Part shown: positions 16,252 through 27,500 of the stretch, one piece after another
Layout of the letters: the number at the start of each line of letters is the position of its first letter
How positions within the stretch are numbered: the first letter of the stretch is position 1
Source of the DNA: DATKYQ01 sp035528415
Lineage (GTDB): Bacteria; Myxococcota; B64-G9
Direction: 5' to 3'
NCBI GenBank assembly: GCA_035528415.1
Contig: DATKYQ010000064.1
Span: forward strand, 1 to 64,000
DNA: 64,000 nt
Program-made: the position numbers and the translations under genes
Notes under the pieces: model-generated
Database searches by the model: none
What the model was told of the DNA's origin: nothing
What the model saw: the letters and a program-made list of their open reading frames with translations, nothing else

Positions 16252-17511
16252 TCACAGGAGAAGCCGGTAGCCGACAAGCGCTCCCAGCCCGCCAACCAGC
16301 CCGCTCATCCCGCCCTCGGATTGCGGCCCGTCGATCCACACGTGCAGGTAGCGGGCTTCTGCGAGGATCAGGCCGGGGCCGAGGCGGTACTCGAGCCCAC
16401 ATCCCACCTGAAAGCCGAAGGCGGCATCGCGGAAACTCTGCTGTGCGAGCCCCTCGGGCGAGAGCTTCTGCCATACCAGGGCGAAGCCCGGGCCGGCCGT
16501 AAGAAAAGGCGAGAAGGGGTAGTCGGGCAGCAGGCGCAGCAGAAGGTTGAGCTGGATGGGCCAGACCAGAATGGTGGCGTTCACTTTGGTCTGGCCCGTG
16601 ACCTCGGAGAATGCCGTGCGTTCTTCATCTGAGCCCCAGGCCCCGCTTTCGAATAGCACGGCCAGGCGCCCACCCCAGATAGGCAGGCGCAGACCGAATT
16701 CGAGGCTTAGCTGGGGGGCGGAAAGCGTCCTGGTGTTGGATATCAATCCCAGCTTGAGACCGATGTTGAAAAGGTCTTCATTTTTCTCGGCCGAGATGAC
16801 GCCGCTGAGCGACAGGCTGTCCATGTCGACGGTCAGCGTAACGGTCTGGCCGAAGGGGACGTCGATGAAGTGCGAGTAGTCTCTGAATCCAGGAGCCGAG
16901 AGTTTCAGCGCATGGCGTCCGGGCGAGACGTGCAAAGGTTCTGAGAGCGGAGTGCGCCCGGCCGCAACGCCGTCGACAAAGACATGCACTCCCTGGCGGC
17001 GAAGCCGGATGTCTAGCCAGCCCTTGTATGCCTCGGGTTTCAGGAGTCGGCAGGCCACTTGGCGCATGACTTCGATCAGAGAATCGCTCTCGCCGCTCCA
17101 GGTCTGGGCAACCCGGCGAATCTCCATGCCCGAGACGACGTCGACCAGCTTGATATCCAGCGAGAAGACGTCCCCCAGGATACCCAGCACGCCGCTGATG
17201 ACGCCGGTGGCCCCAGCGGCGCGGCCCACCTCGACCAGGCACTCCCGCGCGCCCTGGCAGGATGAAAGCCCGGGCCGCCCGTCGACGGCGGCCTGCAAGC
17301 GTTCGTCGGGCACCAGCGAGACGCCGTCCAGCCCGTCGATCTCGCCAGCCAGCACCTTGGATATACCGGCCGCGGTAGGCTCGTCGATGCCCAAAGACTT
17401 CAGCCGCCAGAAGACAACAGAAGCGTCCCCGCCCCAGGCAGCGGAAGCGCCGCATACCAGCAAACCGGCCATGAAAGAGACCAGGCGACGTTTGAAAGAC
17501 GTTTTCATCAT
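16252..17511 (-). CDS. Exported PEGA-domain protein with C-terminal outer-membrane barrel
   Basis: 419 residues from ATG 17511 (ATG 17508 is next codon). Signal peptide SFMAGLLVCGASAAWG at the N terminus. Residues ~30-165 form an alpha/beta domain that includes GATGVISGVLGILGDVFSLDIKLVD and MEIRRVAQTW, resembling the TolB-N/CsgG-like domains of similar deltaproteobacterial proteins. Residues ~175-245 are a PEGA domain (VFVDGVAAGRTPLSEPLHVSPGRHALKLSAPGFRDY). The last ~170 residues alternate in beta-strand fashion and end in GYRLLL, as in small outer-membrane barrels. It diverges from the kinase-TonB gene and resembles the barrel gene after it, so a related envelope role is inferred. Confidence 0.75.
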   Translation of the reverse strand: MMKTSFKRRLVSFMAGLLVCGASAAWGGDASVVFWRLKSLGIDEPTAAGISKVLAGEIDGLDGVSLVPDERLQAAVDGRPGLSSCQGARECLVEVGRAAGATGVISGVLGILGDVFSLDIKLVDVVSGMEIRRVAQTWSGESDSLIEVMRQVACRLLKPEAYKGWLDIRLRRQGVHVFVDGVAAGRTPLSEPLHVSPGRHALKLSAPGFRDYSHFIDVPFGQTVTLTVDMDSLSLSGVISAEKNEDLFNIGLKLGLISNTRTLSAPQLSLEFGLRLPIWGGRLAVLFESGAWGSDEERTAFSEVTGQTKVNATILVWPIQLNLLLRLLPDYPFSPFLTAGPGFALVWQKLSPEGLAQQSFRDAAFGFQVGCGLEYRLGPGLILAEARYLHVWIDGPQSEGGMSGLVGGLGALVGYRLLL

Positions 17512-17608
17512 CACCAGTCGAACACTAGCCCACTTTAACCCCGGGGACAAGCAGCAGTATCCGCGAATGCCAATGACGGATCGGCTACCTCTCACGGCGC
17601 GGGTTCAC

Positions 17609-17636
17609 TTGTGGAATTGTGGCGTTCTGGTAAGAT
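17609..17636 (+). promoter_or_regulatory. Possible sigma70-type promoter of the kinase-TonB gene
   Basis: TTGTGG at 17609-17614 and TAAGAT at 17631-17636 with a 16-base spacer, 35 bases before the TTG start. The -10 matches 4-5 of 6 consensus positions, the -35 only three to four. It lies in the 160-base divergent gap to the PEGA/barrel gene. Weak prediction. Confidence 0.35.
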
Positions 17637-17671
17637 CCTTTTCCTGACGCAGTTGCTGTTGGAGCCGGGCC

Positions 17672-19786
<2,115 letters not shown>

Positions 19787-19802
19787 GCTACGGGGTCTGA
19801 AC

Positions 19803-20963
19803 GTGCACCGTCTTGCGAAAATAGCTTGGATGCTGGTCGTTTTCGCTGGCTTGCCCGCCTGGGCCCAGAAAAACGAGGAACGGGTGATCCTGGTACTGCC
19901 GATTTTCGGAGCACCTCCTCCCGAGATGGACCTGCCCGGGGCGGAACACATGGCCGAGTCGTTGCTGCTGCAGTTGCCCGGGGAGAATCTCAGGGTCATC
20001 ACTGAGAGACCGGCAGGTCGGGTTCCCATGGAAGATCTGGAGAGCACCATCAAGGCCAGGGCGAGCGAACTGGACGCCCGTGCGGCTATTTGGGGAGAGC
20101 TGAAAAGGCCCGCTGATTGCAAGGCGCCCAGGATAGTGCGCATCCGTATCCTAGATCCCGGCGCGAATACGATCCTCGACCGCGACCTATGCCCCGAGGG
20201 AACCGGGGCTGAGACCCTCAGCCTGGCGATAGCCGTAGCCTGCGCCAACGCTTTACGCTCGGGGCTAATCCAGAGCCTGGGGATGATAGGCGATGCCGCG
20301 AGAAAGAAGATCGCCGCCGGCATCCCACCCGCGCGCCGCAAGGTGCGCAAGCGCATGAAGTGCCCGAAGCAGAAAGCGTGCCCCACTCCCGTGCCCTGTC
20401 CCGTGTGCAAACAAGAGAAGATCCTGATAAACGAGCCGCGGCGTTTCTTTCGCTTGTCGGCGGGACCCTTCTTCACCTCTCATCCGCGCTGGGAATCTTA
20501 CGGAGTCGGCGCAATGCTCGAAATTTCCTGGGCGCCACTCGACTGGCTCGAGTTTGGGCTTGGGATCCGAGCCAGTCGAGGGCGCCGCATCGAAGTAACC
20601 GAGGTCAGGGCGGTCTACTCGAGCTGGCCGCTCTATGCCTGGGCCAGGGGACTTCTGGGCAACGATGTCCTGCAGGGCACGCTCGATTTGGGATTCGTTG
20701 CCGACTGGAGCCGACTGGACGCGTTGCTCGACAGGTTCGACAACAGCATCCGCATCGATCGCTTCAACCCCGCCATAAGCTGCCGTCTTGGCGTGCTCTG
20801 GTGGATCAGGGCGCGGTTGGGGCTGCACCTGTTGGCCGGGTCGACTGTCTACCTGAGGCGCCAGCGTTACAGCTACAGCTACTTGGGCCTGCCGGTGGAG
20901 GTGCTCGATCTGTCTTCATGGTCGCTGGAGACGGCCCTGATGCTTGTAGTTCCCTTCTCTTAG
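19803..20963 (+). CDS. Outer-membrane barrel protein with N-terminal periplasmic domain
   Basis: 386 residues from GTG 19803. Signal peptide IAWMLVVFAGLPAWA. Residues ~25-155 form an alpha/beta domain (ERVILVLPIFGAP, AEHMAESLLLQL, AAIWGELKRP) similar in layout to that of the divergently transcribed barrel protein. A basic Cys-rich hinge follows near 180-205 (CPKQKACPTPVPCPVC). The remainder alternates hydrophobic residues (SAGPFFTS, WLEFGLGIRASRG, SRLDALLDRF) and ends LMLVVPFS, like a small outer-membrane barrel. No plug domain or TonB box was seen, so it is not a classical TonB-dependent receptor. Co-transcription with the kinase-TonB gene suggests a partner, which is inference. Confidence 0.72.
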   Translation: MHRLAKIAWMLVVFAGLPAWAQKNEERVILVLPIFGAPPPEMDLPGAEHMAESLLLQLPGENLRVITERPAGRVPMEDLESTIKARASELDARAAIWGELKRPADCKAPRIVRIRILDPGANTILDRDLCPEGTGAETLSLAIAVACANALRSGLIQSLGMIGDAARKKIAAGIPPARRKVRKRMKCPKQKACPTPVPCPVCKQEKILINEPRRFFRLSAGPFFTSHPRWESYGVGAMLEISWAPLDWLEFGLGIRASRGRRIEVTEVRAVYSSWPLYAWARGLLGNDVLQGTLDLGFVADWSRLDALLDRFDNSIRIDRFNPAISCRLGVLWWIRARLGLHLLAGSTVYLRRQRYSYSYLGLPVEVLDLSSWSLETALMLVVPFS

Positions 20964-21006
20964 TGCCCGCGCTCGTCTTTTGTGGTTTTTTTCATGGCCG
21001 TTCGAA

Positions 21007-21024
21007 GGTTTCTGGGGTTTCTGG
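21007..21024 (+). repeat. Two tandem copies of GGTTTCTGG before the sigma-factor gene
   Basis: GGTTTCTGG at 21007-21015 is repeated exactly at 21016-21024, 17-26 bases upstream of the candidate start codons. Could be a protein-binding site or chance. Confidence 0.5.
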
Positions 21025-21040
21025 GTACTCATGCTATACA

Positions 21041-21634
21041 ATGCCGGCCATGGGTGGTTCTGGTGAACGGTTGAGCGTGCCCGTGGAACTGGTTCGGCGT
21101 TGTCGGCAAGGGGACGCGGATGCGCAGCGTGAACTGTTCGAAAAGACTCTCCCACACGTACAGCGTATGCTATATCGCCTTGCCGGTCCGGGCATCGAGC
21201 TCGAAGATCTCGTCCAACAGGCCTATCTGGCGCTTTTCGGCTCGCTCGGGCGTTTCGAGGGGCGTTCGGCCTTTTCCAGCTGGCTTTTTGGTATCTGCAT
21301 CCGGGTGGCGGGCAAGAAGGCCCGCGGGGCCGGGCGTTTTGCCCGCCTGCGGAGCGCGCTGCGGCTCGAGCAAAGCGGAACCGTCCACCCACCCGACGAG
21401 CTCGTTGACCGGGCCGAACAGGCCCTGGTGGTACAGCGGACCCTTGGCCGGTTACCGTACAAGCAACGGACCGTCCTGGTCCTTTACGAAATGGAGGGCC
21501 TGAGCGGCAAGGAGATCGCCGAATCGCTCTCGATTCCCCAGGCCACGGTCTGGACGCGGTTGCACCACGCACGCAAGGCCTTCCGCAGGAGCTTCAGTTG
21601 CGAGACAAAAAGCACACTCGTTGTCCGGAAATAG
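21041..21634 (+). CDS. ECF-type sigma-70 family factor
   Basis: 197 residues from ATG 21041; ATG 21050 is an equal alternative since neither has a clear binding site. Region 2 (LEDLVQQAYLALFGSLGRFEGRSAFSSWLFGI) and region 4 (TLGRLPYKQRTVLVLYEMEGLSGKEIAESLSIPQATVWTRLHHARKAF) are both complete; no region 1.1 or 3 is present. Directs RNA polymerase to a regulon that cannot be read from here. The stop lies 37 bases inside the next gene, a zinc-finger anti-sigma protein, so the pair is coupled in translation. Positioned between the barrel gene and a run of exported proteins. Confidence 0.92.
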   Translation: MPAMGGSGERLSVPVELVRRCRQGDADAQRELFEKTLPHVQRMLYRLAGPGIELEDLVQQAYLALFGSLGRFEGRSAFSSWLFGICIRVAGKKARGAGRFARLRSALRLEQSGTVHPPDELVDRAEQALVVQRTLGRLPYKQRTVLVLYEMEGLSGKEIAESLSIPQATVWTRLHHARKAFRRSFSCETKSTLVVRK

Positions 21635-22824
21635 AAAAAGTCCAGCCATATATCGACGGTATATTGCCGGTGCAGGAGGCAAATCTTTTCAAGGGACATC
21701 TGGATGCCTGTCGTCAATGCCTGGATGAGCTCGAGTCCTTCCGGCAGGTGAGCGACGTGCTTCATGCTGCCGCCCGCGAACCAGTGCCCGAGTCGAACGC
21801 CGCCAGGGTGCGCGAGCGCCTCTTCGGTGGCCGGCGGCAGGCGGTCCGACGCCGGCCGGTGTTGGCGCTGGCCGGCGCGGCGGTGCTTGCGGCCGCATGC
21901 CTGGTTGTGGTTCTGTATTGGCCGCAGGGAACGGTCGAGCGGGTGCAAGCGGACAATCATATCACTCTCGTGCCGCTAGACGACGGACGAGTTACTCAGC
22001 GCCCGCTGGCGGACGGCGGCACCGCCGTCCGGCTGACGTCGGGTGCGCTCTTCGTGTGTCTCGAGCGGCCGCTTGCCGGCAGGTTCGTGGTTGAGACGCC
22101 GGCAGGTGAGGTCGAGGCGACAGGCACGCTGTTTCTGGTACGCGTCGTCGACGAGAAGAGCACTGCGGTGTGCCTGCTGCAGGGCAGGCTGGTGACACGG
22201 CCGCGGGAAGGCCGGCCCGGCTCGCTGGTGGCGCCGGCGTTCGGCATTCTCTGCCCGGCGATACCCAAGGCAAGTGTCGATCCGATCGCACGGACTGAGC
22301 GGCCAGGCGGGCACGTGGCCTCCAAGCGGGTCGGCGTTGTGCGACCATTGGCCGTCGTTCGCAGGCTGCTCGCACAACGCAAGATAGAACGGGCACTTGT
22401 CGAACTGAACTCGTACCTGGTAGGTAAGCCGGGTGATTCGCGTGCTGTTTTCCTGCTGGGCGATGCCCACAGGCTGGCTGAACGCCCCACCGAAGCGCTT
22501 GCGGCCTACCAGAGGGCCATCCGATTGGGTAAGAACCCCAGGCTGGCCGAGGCCGCCCTGTACCAGATTGGGTTGCTGCAACTTCACGATCTCGCCAGGC
22601 CGGCCGAGGCCCGACGAACATTCGAGCGCCTGGCTCGCGAGTATCCGCACGGCTTGTTGGTCCAGGAGTCATTCTACCATCTGGCGGAATGCTGCATCGC
22701 CTTGAAGGATTTCCAGGGTGCCATGCACTTGCTCGATGAATATATCGAGAAGTACCCGCGGGGCACAAAGGCTGCCGAGGCGCGGGCCCTGCTTCGCGCT
22801 TTCGAGGAGAAAGGCTGGAGGTGA
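21598..22824 (+). CDS. Zinc-finger anti-sigma factor with FecR-like and TPR domains
   Basis: 408 residues from TTG 21598, with AGGAG at 21587-21591 inside the sigma gene. N-terminal zinc-binding anti-sigma motif: C9, then H34-x3-C38-x2-C41. One membrane helix at ~86-107 (VLALAGAAVLAAACLVVVLYW). Periplasmic residues ~110-215 resemble a FecR-like domain (RLTSGALFVCLER, FVVETPAGEVEATGTLFLV). Residues ~240-405 are TPR repeats (SRAVFLLGDAHRLAERPTEAL, SFYHLAECCIALKDFQGA). The likely job is to hold the sigma factor at the membrane until a periplasmic signal arrives. The TPR end is unusual for this class and may recruit the signal partner. Confidence 0.88.
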   Translation: MRDKKHTRCPEIEKVQPYIDGILPVQEANLFKGHLDACRQCLDELESFRQVSDVLHAAAREPVPESNAARVRERLFGGRRQAVRRRPVLALAGAAVLAAACLVVVLYWPQGTVERVQADNHITLVPLDDGRVTQRPLADGGTAVRLTSGALFVCLERPLAGRFVVETPAGEVEATGTLFLVRVVDEKSTAVCLLQGRLVTRPREGRPGSLVAPAFGILCPAIPKASVDPIARTERPGGHVASKRVGVVRPLAVVRRLLAQRKIERALVELNSYLVGKPGDSRAVFLLGDAHRLAERPTEALAAYQRAIRLGKNPRLAEAALYQIGLLQLHDLARPAEARRTFERLAREYPHGLLVQESFYHLAECCIALKDFQGAMHLLDEYIEKYPRGTKAAEARALLRAFEEKGWR

Positions 22825-22825
22825 C

Positions 22826-24562
22826 ATGAGGTTCGCAGGCATTTGGATTATTCTTGTCGGTCTGTTTTTCGGAACCCAGGCGCGGGCCGGCTGGGAGCTT
22901 TTGAACGTTGAAGTCAACGACGGCAACGCGCTTATCGACATCTCCATGCCGACCGAGCGCGACGCCTGCGCCGTCGGAGCGATAAAGAGCCCCTCGAGCG
23001 GCAACTCGGAGCCGCGCATCATGTGCACTCATGATGGCGGTGAGAGCTGGTCGCAGGCCGGGTTGCAAGGATTTCTCAACATCCCGGTGGCGATTTCGCT
23101 GGTCAACGAGCAGGTGGGTTATTTGGCCAGCCTGAGCCTGCCTAACTCCAAGATCTACCGTACAGATGACGGCGGCCGCGCCTGGAACGAGCAAGCCACG
23201 CCGGCCGGGGCCGACGGAATGCTGGCCGACATCTTCTTCATCGACGAGAACACCGGTTGGGCGGTGGGCGGAGCCCGGGCGCTATACACCACGGACGGTG
23301 GAATGACATGGACGCTCGCAGGAGTTCCCGCCCTGGGCGAGGGAGCCCTGCAGGGAGTTTTCTTTGCCGACGCCTCGCATGGCTGGGCGGTGGGCGGCGT
23401 GGCCGCGACCGAAGGAGACGAGTGGACCGATCCCGTGCCGGCCCACGATGGATTCATCCTCATCTCGGCGGACGGAGGAAAGAACTGGCAGATGGCGGCC
23501 GAGAGCTATGCCGGCGAACTGCACCGCGTCTGGTTCACGGACGTGCAACATGGCTGGGCCGTGGGAGGCGGTCTGGCTGGACTAATCTTGCACACGACCG
23601 ACGGCGGATCCTCATGGGCCGAGCAGACCGTGCCCCCGGGCGGACAAGGCGCTGCAGACTACGTCGCCGACGTGGTTTTCACAGACGCACAGACCGGCTA
23701 TGCCGTTGGTAACATCGGGGATGGAACCCCGATGGTGCTCGATACCGAGGACGGCGGAGCGATCTGGACTGTGGATGCGACCTACGCCGCGGCCTTCGAT
23801 GGCCTGACTGGATTCGATGCTTTTGCAAAATGGTCAATGTTGCTGGCGGTCAGTTTTCCCCGCACCGGGCGGGGCATGGTGTGCGGCAAGAACATGGTGA
23901 TCGTCGCCTACGCCGGCCAGGGATTTTGCCCCGATGCTGATGACGACGGCCACCAGGACGAAGCCTGCGGTGGCGACGATTGCGACGATCATAACCAGTA
24001 CGTGAGTCCATCCTCCGAGGAACTGTGCAATGGCCTGGACGAGAACTGCGACGGTGTGCCCGACGAGAGCTTCAACCTGGCCCGCGATCCTGCAAACTGC
24101 GGCGAGTGTGGCTTCAACTGCCAGCCTGCCCAGGTGTGCTGGGACTCCGCCTGCGTGCTCGATTGTCCCGGCGAGCTGACCCGCTGCGGCCAGGAATGTG
24201 TCGAGCTGGATTCCAATCCGCGCCACTGTGGAGCGTGTGACAAAGCCTGCGACTATGCCCATGCCGAGGGCGCTTGCCTGGGCGGCGTGTGCTCCATGGG
24301 CGACTGTCAGGCCGGCTGGGTAGATCTGGACGGAGACCCGGCCGATGGCTGCGAGTACCAGGACATCCCCGACGGCGGCGTGCCTGACGGCGGCACGGAC
24401 GGCGGCACGGACGGCGGCAGCGGCGGCGACCAGCGCGAGTACCAACCCGGGTCGGGCGGCTGCGCGATAAGCGGGCGATGCGGGGGAGCAGCTATTCCGT
24501 TGGGTATAATATTGTTGATTGGCGCAGTGCTGTTTTTTCGCAAGAATCAAGGAACCAATTGA
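22826..24562 (+). CDS. Secreted Ycf48/BNR-repeat protein with MopE Cys motifs and MYXO-CTERM-like tail
   Basis: 578 residues; ATG 22826 lies one base after the anti-sigma stop with GGAGG just before. Signal peptide FAGIWIILVGLFFGTQARA. Residues ~20-365 carry BNR/Ycf48-type propeller repeats (MCTHDGGESW, YTTDGGMTW, HTTDGGSSW, GWAVGG). From ~368 comes a MopE-like metal-binding motif (DADDDGHQDEACGGDDCDD, LCNGLDENCDG) and NCGxCGxxC repeats. A DGG repeat linker leads to GCAISGRCGG, a hydrophobic stretch and RKN, a Cys-helix-basic end resembling the MYXO-CTERM surface-sorting signal. Predicted surface protein; no enzymatic role is apparent. Confidence 0.85.
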   Translation: MRFAGIWIILVGLFFGTQARAGWELLNVEVNDGNALIDISMPTERDACAVGAIKSPSSGNSEPRIMCTHDGGESWSQAGLQGFLNIPVAISLVNEQVGYLASLSLPNSKIYRTDDGGRAWNEQATPAGADGMLADIFFIDENTGWAVGGARALYTTDGGMTWTLAGVPALGEGALQGVFFADASHGWAVGGVAATEGDEWTDPVPAHDGFILISADGGKNWQMAAESYAGELHRVWFTDVQHGWAVGGGLAGLILHTTDGGSSWAEQTVPPGGQGAADYVADVVFTDAQTGYAVGNIGDGTPMVLDTEDGGAIWTVDATYAAAFDGLTGFDAFAKWSMLLAVSFPRTGRGMVCGKNMVIVAYAGQGFCPDADDDGHQDEACGGDDCDDHNQYVSPSSEELCNGLDENCDGVPDESFNLARDPANCGECGFNCQPAQVCWDSACVLDCPGELTRCGQECVELDSNPRHCGACDKACDYAHAEGACLGGVCSMGDCQAGWVDLDGDPADGCEYQDIPDGGVPDGGTDGGTDGGSGGDQREYQPGSGGCAISGRCGGAAIPLGIILLIGAVLFFRKNQGTN

Positions 24563-24579
24563 TCATACTGGAGGTCGTC

Positions 24580-27500
24580 ATGAATCGGACAAGCTCGATC
24601 ACTAAATTGTTGGTTGTGGTATTCGCCTGCCTGGGATTCTGCACACTGGGCGTCGGTTGCCAGGACGAAGTGGGCCTGGGTAACGTGCTGCCGGTGGTCA
24701 ACCTTTCCCAGGACTGGGACGCTGACGGCACCTTCGCAGCACTGCCTGACGATCCCGGGGAAGGTGACTACCTGCTGGATTTCGGCAGGATAGTGGTCAA
24801 GCAACGCGCCACCCGCTATATTTCCATAGGCAACGCCGCCTCGGCCAAGGCCGATCTGTCCTGGAAAGAAGACGGTATCCGCTTTGGCGAGGGGACCAGC
24901 CCGGATTTCTTCCTCGATAAACCGCCGCTAGCGGTGCTTGCCCCGGGACAGTCCACGACATTCGCGGTGCACTACATTCCCCTCGAGGAAGCCTCCGACA
25001 TGGGTTCTGTAGTCGTCGAAACCAACGATCCCGACCACAGTCAACTCACAATCAGCTTGGCAGGCGAGGGAGTCAGCCCCGACATCCAGGTGTGCCTGAT
25101 CGATGCCTCGGGCGGAGCCGAGAGTTGCAACGACTCTGTGGCTCCGGGCAACCTGGGCGCCGACTTTGGCATGAACGACCTCGGCCATAGCAGCACGCAG
25201 AAGTTCTTGGTGCGCAACCTGGGCGTGTTCACTCTGACCGTGGCCGCGGGCGCCGGGCAGGCCGGAGTCGACTTCGGCTCGGGCACCAACCTGGGCGGAG
25301 AGTTCGCTCTCGACCCCGTGCCCTGGACGGGAACCCTGGAACCGGGCGCCGAAAAAACATTTACCATCACTTACACACCCTATGACGGCGGAGCCGATCA
25401 ATCGCGCATCGAGGTGACCTCGGACGATCCCGATGAACCTCAGGTGATCATCGATCTGCTGGGCAACGGCCTGGCGCCAAAGATCTGCCCCCAGCCGCCC
25501 TTCATTGTCGATTTCGGTTCAGTCTCGGTAGGCACCAGCTCGCAGAAGGCCTACCGCTTCACCTCTTGCGGCAATCAGATCTTGACCATAACCGGTCTCG
25601 ATCTCGACTCGGGAGTGCACGGCTTCTTTTCTTTCTCCACATCGGTCGCCACGCCTTTCGATCTTTCCCCCGGCGAGGCCTTCGACGTCGGTCTGACCTA
25701 TGCTCCGACCAGCATCGGCGCCCATTCGGGCAAGCTGACAATACACTCGAATGATCCCAACGCCGGAGAAGGCTGGGTCGACCTGCTCGGTAAGGCGACC
25801 CCCATTCCAACCTGCGATATAAACGTGGTGCCGACGGACGTCAACTTCGGCACGGTCTCGACCAGCGGTTTTTCCAACCAGACGGTGACCATTCAGAACA
25901 CCGGCGACGCCGATTGTGAGATCAGCGAGATCCGCGGGCCGACCGGCAGCCCCGAGTTCTCATTCCCCTCGGCCCCGGGCATTACCAGCGTGCCGGTGGG
26001 CGAGATCCGCCAGTTCTCGGTCCAGTACCGGCCGACGGACGAGGGCACGGACAGTGGCAGCCTCACCATCGTCTCGGACGATCCCGACGAGGGCGAAGTC
26101 GTGGTGACCCTGAACGGCGCGGGAGTCCAGCCGCCGCCCTGCGATTTTCAAGCCGACCCTGCGCTTTTAAATTTCGGGACGGTTCCCATGGGCCAGGACG
26201 CGGTGCTCTCGACGCGTATCTGGAACTTCGGCAGCGAGGAATGCACCCTGTGGGGTTGGGACATGGTACAGGGTTCCGACCCGTCCTTCACGCCGGGCGC
26301 CCCGCCCTTCCCCCGCCCCGATGTTGCTCCGGGTGCCTACTACGAGATCCAAGTTACGTTGAATCCCCAGAGCCCGGGGACGCTTGCCGGCACGCTCGAG
26401 GTCAGGGGCGGGCCGGACCCGCTGCACCAGCAGAAGGTCTACGTGGCGCTCTCGGGCGGCGGGGATGCGGCCCGCATGTGCCTCAATCCGACCACGCTCG
26501 ATTTCGGCCCGGTGGCTGTGGGCAATTTCATGGACATGTCTTTCGACATCACCGCCTGCGGCAGCGGGCACCTGAAGATCCGCCAGATCGTCCTCGACGG
26601 CGCCAACCCCGACTTTACCTTTGCCGCGGTGCCGGGAGCGCCTTTGACCATCCAGGCCGGCGGCACGCGCACCATTCATATGCGCTACAGCCCCTCCGAG
26701 CCGGGGGCCGACTTCGGACGGGTGATCATTTCGTCAAATGACGACCAACTGCCGACCGGCGCGGTCGAACTGGTCGGTAACTACACCGGCACCTGCCCCT
26801 CGGTGTTCGACTGCCAGCCGCAGGCGCTGACCTTCCCGTCCACCGAGATCGGCCAGAGCTCGTACATGGCATTCGTCTGTACCAATCACGGCAGCCAGCC
26901 GCTGACGGTGGTCGACGTCAGCCTGGGGGCCGGCTCCTCGACGGACTTCCGGGTGTCGGCGCCGGGTATTCCACTCACGGTGCAGCCCAACGGCGAGCTA
27001 CAGGTCGAGGTGGGCTACATCCCCGCGGACGTCGGCACGGACAGCGGCAACGTCACCATCTCGAGCGAGTTCACGGCGGCCGGTTGCGATAACTTCACCT
27101 TGATCACGGTGCCGCTCGACGCCGAGGGCCTGACCCCCGACCTGCCCGAGTGCATCGAGCCGCGCGTCTTTCAGCCCACCCTGAAGTTCGGCTGGCCGAA
27201 CGGCAACATCAGCAACCCGACCTTCGTGCAGGTCTTCATGACGCCTGTCGTGATCAACTTGACCGACGACAACGGAGACGGCCTGATCAACGAAGAGGAC
27301 GTGCCGGATATCATCTTCAATGCCTACGACACGTGGGGCAATATGACTATCCCGGCTGCCAAGTCGATGGTGCGGGCTGTCTCCGGAGACGACGGCCACG
27401 AGATCTGGACCGCCGATGACCCGCGCTTCCGCACCAACAACGAGACCCAGATCGCCGCGGCCGACATCGACGGCGACAACCTGCCCGAGATCCTGGCCTC

